Shown: positions 1 to 11,869 of the stretch, piece after piece
Layout: each line of letters starts with the position of its first letter
Numbering within the stretch: position 1 is the stretch's first letter
NCBI GenBank assembly: GCA_964035795.1
Contig: OZ038323.1
Span: 11,482,786-11,546,785 of the forward strand
DNA length: 64,000 nucleotides
Direction: 5' to 3'
Source of the DNA: Pterobdella sp. o SKG-2022
Taxonomy: Eukaryota; Annelida; Clitellata; Hirudinida; Piscicolidae
Position numbers and translations under genes: made by a program
Notes under the pieces: model-generated
Database searches by the model: none
Told to the model about the DNA's origin: nothing
What the model saw: only the letters and a program-made list of their open reading frames with translations

Positions 1-343
1 GCACATCGAACATTGGGAACATCCGAAAACGTTTGATAGTCACTGCAGCATTGTATATTGCCTCCATCCTTAAAAATTTTTTAACGTTTTATTTATTATA
101 ATGTTGAAAAATCTTTATAATTTATTCAATTTACTTTGAACTTTTCAAAACGAATACTTCAAAGAAATCCTTTGCAGCGCCGATCTTGCAGCAAATGTCG
201 AAACTTACAGAAACCCTATACGTTAGGTGCAGTGGTTATGAAACGAAACTTACTCATTTAAAAGGAAGATGAGTATGTTTATTTACAGCCTAATAAGAAA
301 TTTGAACTGACGAGAAAATTAATACTAAAAGTTTGATTGAAAA

Positions 344-3300
344 TTATTTTTCTTTATTATATTCTGCTTTCATTTTTGCTTCAATTGTTTCCCAATTGAT
401 CTTCATCTGAAAAAGATTTAATGAAAAGATATGAAACTCATTATTATGCCGCAATAAATCAATCATAATATTATTATTAATTGCACCAACATCTGAATAT
501 TGTTTAAAAGTTTGTAAGGTTTCTTTTTTAGCTCCAATATTCTCCAAATACTTCTGCCTGTGAGCCACAACAGTATCTATGTGACTCTTGTGTTTCAAAG
601 CCAACTCCAGGGCTCTGTGCATTCAATTGTATTCACTTCATCATAGTATTTGATATTCTACTATCAAAATTTGAAAATATTCTATTTTAACATGTATTAA
701 CTTTCAACTTAAGCTTGAGCGGGTTTTTGAAGTGAGACAACTGACCGTTCCCAGTTGAAGACACCGATATTAAGCATGATAGCTCTGAAGATGTTGTTGT
801 GCTGCAGAAGAACCCCCTCCGCCATCTGTCTTTTCCCTATCAACAACATTAGACCACTCTCCCGTACCTTTGGTTTATATAGACCTCAGTTTGTGGCTTG
901 ACAACTCTTGAAGCTCATGCCACTATAAGTCATTCAGTGATGCATGGTATAATTGATTAGCCATTCACTCCAATACAGCTTATACATGTTCATTATATAA
1001 TGTTGAACGTCAATAAATCCTAATATGATGAACGTTTAAACTGAAAACGTGATAACTTCTTTCAGAAGTTCCCTGGACACTTGACACAGGTATCTCACTT
1101 TGTCGGGCTGTGAGAGTTCAACATAATGTGTTTCTAAATTATAAAAAACTATGTACTTTCAAAATGAAAGCAACCCACACATACACCCATATTATTCTAT
1201 GTTAAAATTCAGAGACTCTAAAAAAATATATTGCTTCATATAAGCCCCATTATAAACCTGGTCAAGTGCAGCAAAAGAGCTTTCCGCCACATTAAGCTTA
1301 CGATACCACAAAGCCAGTCCTCCCAAGCAGGCCCACATGTAGTCCTTCTGTTTGAGGTCGTTTGAGGTTCTTGGAGGGTGTTGTGTGGGTTTGGAGGTGG
1401 GTCTAGGGTTTAGTGTGCAACTTTAAAAGGTGATAATGAAGCGGAATTATGCTCGAACGAAATTATCAAGTAAAAAATTGAGTTTTCTAATACCACCCCA
1501 CGCACATCGATTAAGCGACACAACTTAAGAGCCTCATCCCACAAATGCTTGTTGACGAAGGTGTGTACTTGGGATACTTGTGGAGGTATTGTGGTCTGTG
1601 GTTTGGTTGGAATTGATGATGTAGTGTAAGTTATGAAAGTGTTTTTCGTTATAAGATCATCTTCCCAAAAACAAATCAGCCATTCATTATCAGTTCTCAT
1701 TATATACCAACACAGACAGCCCTTTATACAAACCACCATCAACCTGCATACAGCACCCATCAGCACCTCTGATGCTCAGCCTGTTTCCTTGAAAAGACTC
1801 GATCATGGGTCGTTTGATGGTTGCTTCCCTGTGGGCACGTGGTCACACGAGGTGGCTTAGAAAACAATATTGCATACAAATGAAAAAAACATAGAGCGAG
1901 ACTAAAGAGACCGAACCCTGCTGGGTTTAGAGCAATAATGGAAGAATTAAAGAGGACACGGTCTGTAAAGATGGCGACAGGGCACGTGATCAAGTAGCAC
2001 GTGACGTCCAAGCTGTAAGCCAATAAGGAAGAGTCTTCACACCACGTGACACTGTCCACTACCTTGCCTTTGGTTGGTTTATCATCATTAAATTTTTGAT
2101 CTAAATTATGGGCCATTGGCTTAAAGCACTGACTATAGAACATTTGATTGGCTGATTACGCATGCATGTGTATCAAGAATGTTCATCACCACCCAACCTG
2201 ACTTCACTTTCACGGGTGCTTGGTGGTTGTTTATAGAAACCATGAACAGATGCTGTTTTTTGTCAACCAATGAGAATCTTTTTTCAAGAGATGACGTCAT
2301 TTGGTCAACGCCCATTTCGAGGATTCCTTCCTATGAATAGTGGGTTGAGGTTGAAATATAAATAAAGAAGGATTTCAAAAACTTCAAATACATGATGAAG
2401 AGTGGTGAGGGTACCTCGTGTATCAGAGGCTTGTCAGACGCCATCTTGCCTGACGTCACATCCCACATCTGTACAACCCTGCCATCATCTTTGCCTACCA
2501 CCACCACTATATCATCGTTCATGCACTTTGTTGAGAAAGAGAGGTGGGAAATATTTTGGTGTGTAGAGAAGGATGGAGGTGGGATGTTTTGGTTTGTTGT
2601 GGTTTTGTGTGGTAGTTGGTGTGATATTTGGTCGATAAAATCTAAGTTTTAAAAATAATCGATATAAAAAAGTGCACGCACAATAAGCCGAGGGTTGAAA
2701 GGGTGGATGGAGGGATGGCGGATTGTGCAGGACAGCTTTCCTGCGTACGTGAACACCTGCGCACTAGAAGTACTTGCATCCAGCAGCAAAAAATGCCTGG
2801 TAGGATCATTTGTCATTTTGAAGCTCATAAGTTGCACCTCTGATGCCACATCAAGTTACTTGGTGCTCTGTTTGACCATGGTGACGTTCTTGTCTTTGAT
2901 CGATACTTCCACTGGCACATTCAAATTGTTTACGCTGTCATTTGTGTTCAATTTAGTGCGTTTAATAATTTTTTGTTTAGTTATTTTATAATTTGATAAA
3001 TTATGAAATTTCTTTTTTCTTGAAAACAATTGAGTCTTTCACACACCCCCACCAAACCCTTCTTCACCCACCTATAAATATAACACTTATTTCCCGTAGT
3101 GATGACAAGGTGGTTGTGGTGTAATGACGTCAAACTGATGATGTCATGCAGGTCTATGACGTCACAAGCGTCATTGAGAAGGTTGGTAGCAGTGAGGGAG
3201 TGTTTGGTAGACTGTTGCAGACGATATGGCCAAAGTTCGAGTTGTCTGTGTGCAGTATGATGTTGAAGGATGTTGTGTGATGAGGTTGGCTTGTAAGTTG

Positions 3301-5495
3301 AACTTTGTTTCAAACTTTTGCTCGAAAATAGAATGTTCATTTGATACAGTTGAGCACAAAACCATCATCATGAATAATAAAAAGACAACACACCGATCAA
3401 TAACAGAAGCAATGACCACGCCCCCAGATCCACATCCAGCCAATAGACGGGTACCATCATCATTCCATACCAGGCCAAACAAACTGCCTTTCAAGCTTCT
3501 TTCTATGTGGTGTGTCCACTGATGTGGTGGTGGCGGGAAGTTGAATGTGGTGGTGATGATGAGTTGAATGTGGTGGTGGTGATGAGTTGAATGTAGTGGT
3601 GGTGGGTAGTGGGTGAATAATATGAAAAATATCTGTTTACTACTATTAAATAAAAAATGTGTTTGAAGTTTTGAAATAAAAATTTTTTTAAGCCGGATTG
3701 CATTAATCAATTATATAAAATTTAACGAAAGATTCATTTGCATGATTGATTTATTTCCTAATTGATTAATTCAAGTGATTTTTTTAAAACTCCAACATAA
3801 GCTCCACAACACACCACTTCCATACCTACCCCAGTACTATCACATAGTTTGAAGTTGTGGAAATTGGCGACGACGAAAATTTCTCCAGAAGGCGTCCAAG
3901 CGAGGGACGTGGCAGGGAAGCTTAATGGAGAGCTGCTGTACACCAGCCTGCCGTAGTTGTCCCACACCTCGATTATATTGACGATTATAAAAAGATTTTT
4001 TGACGTCTGTGTATGTCAGCCAACCCACGATAGCATGAACATTTAAACAATGAAGAATTATGACTAAATAAAATTTACTTGGATTAATGATACATTCATT
4101 AACGAACCTTGTATTTGCAATCTTCCCCACTGGACAGGATGGAGCTACTGGAAGAGTTCCAATCGACACACGACACCAGTCCTTCGTGAGCTTTCCACTA
4201 TACATGATTCATTTCATTGTTCTGATAAGCTATAATTTCATGTCTAGACTAAAATATTTGACTATTTTTCAATAAATTTATTAAAATTATGAAAAACAAA
4301 ATCAGATAGACGCATATAATTGACGGGAAGTCCTCAAAATAAACGACCAAATAATACAGAAAAATCAACATCATGTAATGCGGTATTTATAAAGCGCTTT
4401 TCCTTATAGATAAAAGCGCTTGCTACAAATTTAATGTAGCGAAAACACACTGTGGAACAGGTGCTAATTGTCGGCCCACGCGGGATCGAATCCGGTAACT
4501 TTAGACAATTAGTCTAATGCTCAACCATTGAGCTATAGGGGCCGACATTTGTTGAATGATGTGATCAAAACACACAAAGAACTGCAGCACATACCGTGGA
4601 ATCATTGGAGTTAGGCTGCAGTGGCTTGATGGTGAGAGATTTGTGCACAGAAAAGATGAGTTTAGAATTGCATGGACTGAAGGCCAGGCTGTACACGGGG
4701 TATGGGGAGTGGTGGAGGGTGGAGCGTAGCATGGCTGTGGGAGACCACAGTTTCACTATGCCATCTTCTCCGCCTGTTTAATGAGTCTCAAACATTTTTT
4801 ATTTAAAAAATAACTCGAATATTAATGAAGATTCAAATAATTTTAGATCCATTCTTAAAGATTGGAATTTTCTCTGAACCTGTAGCCATGGCCTGACCAT
4901 CTCCACTCCACCTCACTACCATGACAGCTCCGATATGCGCATCCACTGCCCTCTCTACCCTTCCACCCTTCAACATCATCAATTTACCTGCGAATATGCA
5001 ACTCAATTGGTTTGTATTATATGAAAATTTCTGATCTTAAAAAAGGATACTTCTACTATAAATGTGTTCAATTTTTTTTGTTATTTTTACAATGAATGAA
5101 ACTTCGATTGAACAATTTAAAATTTTTGAAATTTAACCATCAGAACAAGCAATGGCAACAATATCAGCAGCTTTGGCTTGTTTGCCATTTGGAGCTGCTT
5201 TCATATCAGTAGGTCGAGAAGTGGCTGGCAGTTGAGTTAACGTGGTCGAAATATTTTTGTTTGGATTGAATTTGATTAGCTGATCTTCTGAAACCAGCAT
5301 CACCTCTCCTCCACTCAACCAACACACACACGACACCATCTCAGGACGTACATAAAATGGTTAAGAAATTTTACATTTTTGAATATTATTTCGATTAATA
5401 AATTCATTATTTACGAACACTAAAATGATTTTATTATTGTTAAAGGTGTAAAGGATATTTTTTGTAGGGTTGAAAACGCTACTCTCAAGTTTCAT
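344..5495 (-). CDS. IFT80: IFT80, intraflagellar transport complex B WD40 protein (20 exons)
   Basis: IFT80 is a subunit of the IFT-B train that carries cargo towards the ciliary tip. I aligned the exons from memory to vertebrate IFT80. Exons in transcript order: 5495-5459, 5347-5138, 4987-4880, 4773-4595, 4197-4108, 3967-3830, 3518-3394, 3245-3072, 2934-2682 (contains a stop, see separate entry), 2525-2415, 2330-2198, 2067-1917, 1828-1744, 1595-1506, 1347-1258, 1107-1057, 825-746, 614-491, 406-344. Splice phases agree at every checked junction. Diagnostic stretches are [52 protein letters not shown] and the C-terminal [20 protein letters not shown] with [17 protein letters not shown]. The N-terminal WD40 propellers and C-terminal helical repeats are both present. 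One region around 860-1050 appears about 13 residues short relative to human, so a micro-exon may be missed. Intron 1 appears to be of U12 AT-AC type. The family assignment is very secure; the exact ends of a few exons are inference. Confidence 0.95.
2838..2885 (-). other. In-frame stop or ultrashort intron inside IFT80
   Basis: The exon at 2934-2682 is open on both sides and in one frame, but contains a TAA at 2858-2856. Removing 48 bases (2885-2838, GTCACC...CAGAG) keeps the frame, deletes the stop and joins KDKN to VQLMSF, which lines up with KEGTVSLILQ of human IFT80. The donor is weak. The alternatives are a 39-base excision starting six bases later, readthrough, a sequencing error, or a true nonsense allele. 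Confidence 0.5.
4372..4546 (-). mobile_element. tRNA-derived SINE, copy A (in IFT80 intron 4)
   Basis: On the minus strand the element starts with a tRNA-like head (4543-4473): GGCCCCTATAGCTCAATGG with an A-box-like TAGCTCAATGGTTGAGC, a five-pair anticodon stem TTAGA/TCTAA, a B-box-like GGATTCGATCCC and a closing GGGCC. About 100 bases of unrelated tail follow, ending AAAGCGCTTTATAAATACC. A diverged second copy at 22840-23005 shows that it is dispersed. It is not a functional tRNA: the T stem and the base after the anticodon are aberrant. Confidence 0.75.
5348..5458 (-). other. Putative U12-type AT-AC intron (IFT80 intron 1)
   Basis: Read on the minus strand, the donor after codon 12 is ATATCCTTT, the textbook U12 AT-AC donor. 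Upstream of exon 2 lies TTTCTTAAC, close to the U12 branch consensus TTCCTTAAC, and it is followed about a dozen bases later by an AC acceptor. No in-frame GT-AG solution joins these exons. Using AT-AC gives a 22-residue N-terminus ending in PEMVSCVCW, the same length as human IFT80 up to VSCVGW. The intron is 111 bases. Confidence 0.8.
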
Positions 5496-5893
5496 TCTGT
5501 TTTTTAATTAAAATTACATAAAAATTTTATTCATATATCTAGTTTCAAAGTGAAAACGATTAAATATATTTATCAATAGATTTAAATGCTTTTTCACTAT
5601 GGAAACCAGTTTTACTACTAACTCAAACAGTTTTATTTTAATTTTTTTATAAAAAAAAAAATTCAAAAATTTATTTCGAACTAATTTCATAAATAAAATA
5701 TATTTTATAAGCTTTTTGATAGTTTTATATATTATTTTATAAATTATTATTAGCTCATTGTACTCATTGTAGAGTAAGAGCTTGTGTTATGAATCTTACT
5801 TATTCTTGTGTTGTGATGAAAGTTTTTGGACGGAGTATAATTCTCTGTTTTTAATTAAAAATAACAGTTTTTGACAAAAGCTACAATTCTCAA
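5496..5893. promoter_or_regulatory. Divergent intergenic region, candidate bidirectional promoter
   Basis: This 398-bp AT-rich stretch separates the IFT80 start (minus strand) from the start of the CS-domain gene (plus strand). It has no coding signal. A shared promoter is inferred only from the head-to-head layout; I saw no clear X-box or other recognisable factor site. Confidence 0.4.
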
Positions 5894-7180
5894 ATGGGAA
5901 CTGAAATTAGATGGCCGGGACCAAGTAGGTTGAAAGATTTTTTTTGACTGATTAAATGTAGTGAGTACCCTACACAAAATATACTTAACATGTTTAACAA
6001 TAATAAAGTAAGGTGATAGCGTAAAAATTGAAAAGCTCTATGTATATCAGTAAGCATATATATGTTAACTACTGTAAATTGCAGTAACTTTTCAAGAAGA
6101 TGACCCAAAGAAGGGATATGTCTACATATTTCTTACCATTCCTGAACTTCCTTCCAAAAGTGTTTTCTCCAAAAAAAAAAAACCTGATAATGTTGATATA
6201 CATTGTCATTTTTCAGAAAGGTACTAAACCCACATTTCATTATAAAATTTTTCATGTTTACACAACTTTTTTATAATTTTTAAGACTTTTCTACACCATT
6301 TAAAACTCAACTATTTTGTTTTTCATAGTGAAATAAATGTAGAAGTGGTTGTCAGGAATGCAGACAAATCGACAACTAAGTATTTATTTTTTCATAATTA
6401 TTTAATAATAAACTGTTATTTTGGTTTTTATATATGCTCACCTGATTATTTCACCCAGGTATGTCTATCTCAAACCCTCTCCACTCGAGATTGACAAAAC
6501 AATGTGCAAATATAAGGTGAGCCTTATCATTTTTCATTTGTCTTTCTAAAATATTCATTACAAATTCTCATAATTTTTTATCTATATTTTTCTTGGGCAT
6601 CTGATATTGAACAGCACTGAACTTAGTGCCTACAATATGAGGTTGCATTTCTGTTATAACCTTGATAACACTAGACTTTAGATGCAAGTATCAATAAATC
6701 AATATTCTGTCATCATTGTCATTTGGTTGGATGGATGATCATTTTTTGACAATGTCAAGGTAAACTACCCAAGTGTGGGAATGGCAGGTCGTGAATTCAA
6801 TAATTTGTTACTAAGTTGGATGTTAATTTAGACTGGCAGTCTATAACGATTTTTTAAAAATAAATGACTTCTTTTATACATTACATTATAAGTAGTCAGC
6901 CACAGTTATTCAGACATGTACATAAGTATAATCTCTTATAATTAATACCATTATGATAACTTGAAAATGGCCACAAACCTCCACCTTAAACACATCACAG
7001 TTGAAAAATGGCAAACTGTTGTTAGTGGTGAAGAAAGCAGATGATATAACTTGGACAATACATGCTAGACACTTTATCCAGAAGCCTGAGGTGGTTAAGG
7101 AGGGTGGTGATAAAGAGGAAACAAAGGACAAAGAAAGTGGTGAGAGTGGTAAAAAGGATGGTGAGGACAAAGATCTGTAG
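5894..7180 (+). CDS. Small CS-domain (p23/Hsp20-like fold, CacyBP-like) protein
   Basis: Five exons at 5894-5924, 6097-6220, 6329-6379, 6459-6516 and 7001-7180 join in matching phases to give 147 residues plus a stop. Residues from about 15 to 110 read as a CS domain: KKGYVYIFLTIPEL, then VDIHCHFSESEINVEVVVRN, then KLLLVVKKADDITW. This resembles the CS domain of CacyBP/SIP (ITL...[20 protein letters not shown]...LILCRKK...W). It lacks the SGS domain of CacyBP and instead ends in a charged KE/KD-rich tail (KEGGDKEETKDKESGESG...). CS domains usually serve as Hsp90 co-chaperone modules or protein adaptors. The exact orthologue is not recognised. The gene is head-to-head with IFT80. Exon 1 (MGTEIRWPGP) is chosen because its phase-1 donor fits exon 2. 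Confidence 0.7.
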
Positions 7181-8276
7181 TTGATCTGACGCAACTTGAC
7201 TTCAGTGAAGTCATGGAGGAGATTTTAAATGGTTGCCAATGAAAGCTACTTTTTTTTATGTTTTTTTTTTGCGAATTATTCAAATAATTTATTGTCATCA
7301 TGTTTTATCTTTAATTCATTTTGCTATTTATAAAATTTTTTGTATTTATTTATTAAAAAATCATAACAAACTTCAAAGCAGGTCAAAAAATTAATAAATC
7401 CTTTATATTTCATCAAGGAATCATTATAACATATGTCGCTCGAATGTCTGCCAGGCATTACAACAGTTCTATGAGCTAAGTTCACTCTTCATAAGAAATG
7501 AAAGTAGTTCATGTGTACGAAATATTTTTTACATCTTTCAACAAGCTCTAGAGAAACTAATGTTTATTATAAACTCTAAATGATATCGATATTGCAGCTA
7601 CAAAAAGAATTCAGTAAAGTTTTTATGAACTTTAGTGTGATTTCAATTCCAGTCAAATCAAATTCTCAATGTTTTGTTGCATGTCAAGTTCTCTATTATG
7701 CTTCTCCATTTTAGACCTTCATTGTTGTCACCAAGACCAACTTCCAACTCGCATGCCAATCAAGATATCCTATATATTTTCGAAAGTTTTTCGTTATAAC
7801 TAACTTTTATAATAAATTGTGTTTGCTTCTCACGCAGTTTTTTCAGATTTGTAAATTTAATATTTCAGCGGTGGTTTTAATTGCATTTCATAGCAGCATC
7901 GCCATGTCTAGTGTAATTGTGTGTGAAGGTTCTTGTTCAAAATGTGCTTTTGTTTATTAGTTCTCTAATACGGCTCATTATATATTTTAGATACTGCAAA
8001 AGTATATGACAGTATGATGAAGCATAGATAAATAATAAAATTCTCTTTTGTGCAAACCACATGTTTCAAGTGGTAACTAAAGACTGAAAAAACCAAATTT
8101 GATAGAAATAAAACGCTCATAGAGTCAGTCACATTTTCTATGAGTTGTGTACCAGCTTTGCTTCAATGGTGTTGTCTGCGGCGAAGATAGCTTGTTGAGC
8201 GACATACAACCATGACATAGCTTAGTCACGTCATTTCAGAAATAAAAACAACACAAAACAAACTAGAAAAAGTGAG

Positions 8277-8873
8277 TTGAATAAATATGTGAAATTGAAC
8301 AAAATGGCTGTTTTATTTGATCTTCTATGTGTCTTAATGGCATTTTTCGTGTCTAAAGTCTGTTTTATCATATCACTTCGTGTTATCTATGTTGAAGTTA
8401 TTATTTTGTTACAATTTCATCTACTTGCAGAAAAACGAAAAGAAACCGCAAACCCAAAAATGGTTAAAAAAAGATCAAGATGTGGCAAACGCAACCATGA
8501 AATAAACTCGATAGATGTCGCCAAAAACTCTCTGACCATTTTCATCATGAGCGTCCTAGCTCTGCTAATTGACATGGCTATCATAAAGTTCTACCACCAA
8601 GATGAGAACCTCAAACTCACGTGGTTGAACGGCGTCTCAAACATTATACTAACGTTTGTCTTCGTAATCCTAATGAAATGCCACCCTTTCCTACAACTCC
8701 CAGTCATGTCTTTTCTCTTGACTCTCATTAGTCTGTCCATCACGGAAGTTAGAGTACAGATGTTCTTCAGGGAGTCTTTCTACTTCATGTTTATTGTCCT
8801 CCTTTTCAAGTTTGTCATCTTCCGAGCATCAGTGGCCTTGTGGGCACAATGCAAGGGCGTGCTGCTACAATAA
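8277..8873 (+). CDS. Unrecognised multi-pass membrane protein
   Basis: An uninterrupted reading frame of 198 codons. Hydrophobic segments occur near the N-terminus (VLFDLLCVLMAFF, VIYVEVIILLQFHLL), then LTIFIMSVLALLIDMAIIKF, NIILTFVFVILMK, VMSFLLTLISLSITEV and FYFMFIVLLFKFVIF, with a basic loop (KKRSRCGKRNHE) between. Five or six transmembrane helices are plausible. A second start at 8304 (MAVLFD) is possible. A pyrimidine-rich CTACTTGCAG near 8430 looks like a splice acceptor, so the first 50 residues may instead be intronic. The C-terminal part has coding-like, less AT-rich composition. Family unknown. Its 3' end meets the provisional last exon of the convergent glycosyltransferase-like gene. 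Confidence 0.55.
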   Translation: MNKYVKLNKMAVLFDLLCVLMAFFVSKVCFIISLRVIYVEVIILLQFHLLAEKRKETANPKMVKKRSRCGKRNHEINSIDVAKNSLTIFIMSVLALLIDMAIIKFYHQDENLKLTWLNGVSNIILTFVFVILMKCHPFLQLPVMSFLLTLISLSITEVRVQMFFRESFYFMFIVLLFKFVIFRASVALWAQCKGVLLQ

Positions 8874-11868
8874 TTGCCGCATTTTTGCAATACAAAAAAA
8901 CAAAACAAAATATAGAATAACTGCAAAGAAAAATTTAAAGCTTGAATACATAGGGTAAAATCGCGTGTGAAACAAAAATCCCTTCATCAAGATCCTCTTA
9001 TTCGTGTAACTATCCAGTTCATCAAATTCACCCAAATAAAAGTGTTCACATTTTATTCTCAATAAACATGCAATATCTGAACGGAATGTGCAATTATGTA
9101 TTTAGTGTGGTGACGTAGAATAGCCTAAGACATTAGTGTCTCCCTCACTAGTGTGGTTGGTTGGGTGAATTTTTGGCATACCTGAGAAGGATGGCTCTGA
9201 ATTTATTTAATATTTTCTTTTTGAAATCTATGTTGAAGACTCTCATTTTGGCACTGATCTCTTGGAGTTGCTCGTTTGTGATGGTTTGCAAGATGTGTAC
9301 TAGATGTGGAATGCTTTCGTAAATAACGCAGTGAGGAAAAGCTTTGTAGAAGTCTGCCATGCTAACCCAATGTAGGATGGAGTTGTAATCGAATTCATTT
9401 TTGGGGTCAGGAGTCTTGGCTTGTGAGTGGTGTGGTGGAATGACTGATTTGTTTGTTCTCTGATGCAGAAAGGCACCTTCGAATGACCTGTGTGGAAGCG
9501 TTATCTTGGTGGCAAGTCGAGAATAAGAGAAGTCGTAAGTAAGTATAAGTCAGGAAGAATAAGAGTTTGATTAAATATAGGGGCACTTGATTCAAGTTAA
9601 AAGCATTTTTTTTCATTATCTTTCTGATACATAAAAGCATAATAAAAAATAAGAATCCTTACATAATGGATTTAAAATCAATGAATTTTGAAATGCTAGC
9701 GTCTCAACACACTGAATAGTAAAAATGAGACTAACCTCTCAGGCATCAGAAAGTACTTGACTTGCCAGTGTGCCAAGAGTTGTGGAGAAGGAACGAAAAG
9801 AGGGATGTTCATGCGGTAATGCTCAAAGATGCTCATGACAGAGAGTTGGTAGGGCACTTGAATGACGCCTTTGAAAGCTGCCAGTTGCACATATTCGTAA
9901 TGTTCCTGCATCACTGCTGACACGTTGCATTTTATCTGTCGGTTAAGTTACAATCAAATGAAATTTACATCACTTATGACTCACCGATTCACAAAAGAGT
10001 TTGAACGCGTCAGTAAAACCCTTCAAGAAGCCAGCATCCCTGCGTCGGAAAATGAGAAACTTATTGTTTGTGCCGGTGTAGTCTGCCCCCGTGTAATCAC
10101 ACACGCTTGGGATGTGGTAGGTCTTTATGCCGGAATAGTATTTGATGAATTCAGCGTCATATAAGCTGTTTCCTGATATGATGTTCCATGGTTTTGATGC
10201 CAGCCTTCTGTAGTCCTCATTCAATCGGTTCAGTCGTTCTGGTGTGTATCTCCCTACGTCATATCTGCATACATAATTAGCATCTCATGCATATTAAACA
10301 GTCATGCGATCATAAAGCTTGCATCGCTAATTAATTCAGACAGCTATTTCGTGGCATAAAATAATAGCTAGTATGCTGATGCTAAGCGATGTTTACACAA
10401 GTGACTCAGACGCTGCTGCCTATCATTTCAATCTTTTTTGCTATTTCATTCTAAATCGCTCTTTTATGCCGCATAGCTGTTTCATTCTGTTATTCTATTT
10501 CAATCTGCACATTAATTTGAAGCCTCTAGATTTCAAATGCCGCATCTCATTATAATATACTATTTCAGCAATTGCTATTAAAATCTATGCATAAAACGAC
10601 GAAAATGCATAATCATATTTACACATTCTATAAAAAGATCATACGCACCGCATACAAGCACCTCACCACCACAAACACTACAACACATCCACCTGGTTGT
10701 GGCTTGCACAAAGACACTCTTATTCAGCTTGTCGTAGACCTGGCAGAGAGAGGCGGGGTAGCCACAGTAGACGAAATCCACTTTCGCCATTTCTTCGTTA
10801 TTTTTATAGGCACTTATGTAATCGGTCTCGACTTTTTCTACGAAATCTAAAACATTATTTTCGGTCAAAACCTGCGTGTTATTTGATAGTGTTGAGTTTG
10901 AGTGGGTTTCGCTCGAGTATGACCCAATAAAAGCCTCAAAGATCAGACCTTGAGATTCTTCTTGGCATTGCAGTCGTGCCACTGGCATCTCCATGGGTCC
11001 AAGTTGTAGTCTTTCACCTTTGTGGAGGGTGGTTATGATGTAGGTTTGGGTGTCATACGCCATATTACCACCAACCTCAGCGTGAGTATTTAAATAATAT
11101 ATTCATTTCAGTGCATGATTTAAATAGAACATCAATATAAATTTTTAAACAAACTATAATGTCTTTAAATTTTTGACATAATTGAACGGCTTGTTTGAAA
11201 AATTTAATATATGCAAATCTTATTTTAAAAAAACAATTTTTAACGGTTTAGGCTTCAGAACTGCCCTTCTATAAGTAAGAACATGTTGAAAAGTCATCAG
11301 AGAAGCATTAAATCAATATAAATTGTCGTCAAGTTCATGAAAAAAAATCGTTGAATAGTTTTATAAAGGTTCTCACACCATAATGATACCCCCATAACAG
11401 TCAAATGTTATAGTGACACATGCACACAAGCCACAGATTATACTCCCATAAAATTCACGACACACAAACCTGCACTCCGAAGGGCTTGAGGATGTAGGCG
11501 AGGTCTTTGATGGGAGTCATGTGCCACTCTGTAGCCCATACCACCAATGGCTTCGTGTGGAAGATCTTCTTGGCGACGATTCTGGCGGATGGAGGCAAGA
11601 TTGATGTGTCTTTTAACTCCTCCCACGCCTCTCCACTCACGCTTTCTTCTTCCAACTCTGAACCTTGTAAAAAGGTTGCTAAGTTTGTGTCTACTTCGGT
11701 GCTCTGCCATGTAGCCTTGTCCACTTGTTTCACTGCTGGGTATGAGCCCTCTCTCAGAAACTTCAAAGCCACGTCTGTATCCGTATCGATTCGGTGAGTG
11801 AGGAAGTAGCAGACGAATGCGGCGAGGATTAAGAAGATGAGAAGGAGGGTTTTTTTGTAACTTAACAT
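8865..11868 (-). CDS. Type II membrane protein of a metazoan glycosyltransferase-like family
   Basis: Exons in order: 11868-11470, 11017-10949, 10871-10693, 10264-9985, 9935-9736, 9487-9182 and a provisional terminal exon in 9010-8865. Intron 2 is only 77 bases. Exon 1 encodes a signal anchor (KKTLLLIFLILAAFVCYFL) after a four-residue cytoplasmic start, typical of Golgi enzymes. The luminal part follows a family I recall from sponges, cnidarians and other invertebrates, usually annotated only as hypothetical: VKDYNLDPWRCQWHDC, VDFVYCGYPASLCQVYDKL, NKSVFVQATTRYDVGRY, WNIISGNSLYDAEFIKYYSG, GVIQVPYQLSVMSIFEHYRM then NIPLFVPSPQLLAHWQVKY, and FDYNSILHWVSMADFYKAFP. The repeated W/Y-rich blocks and the GIQ/VPYQ-SVMS-F-E-YRMNIP motif suggest a GT-B-like enzyme. 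The activity is inference. The C-terminal end is uncertain. Confidence 0.75.
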
Positions 11869-11869
11869 C

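Noticed and set aside
4473..4543. Functional tRNA gene
   Set aside because: Anticodon-adjacent base and T-stem are defective and the sequence is part of a dispersed SINE.
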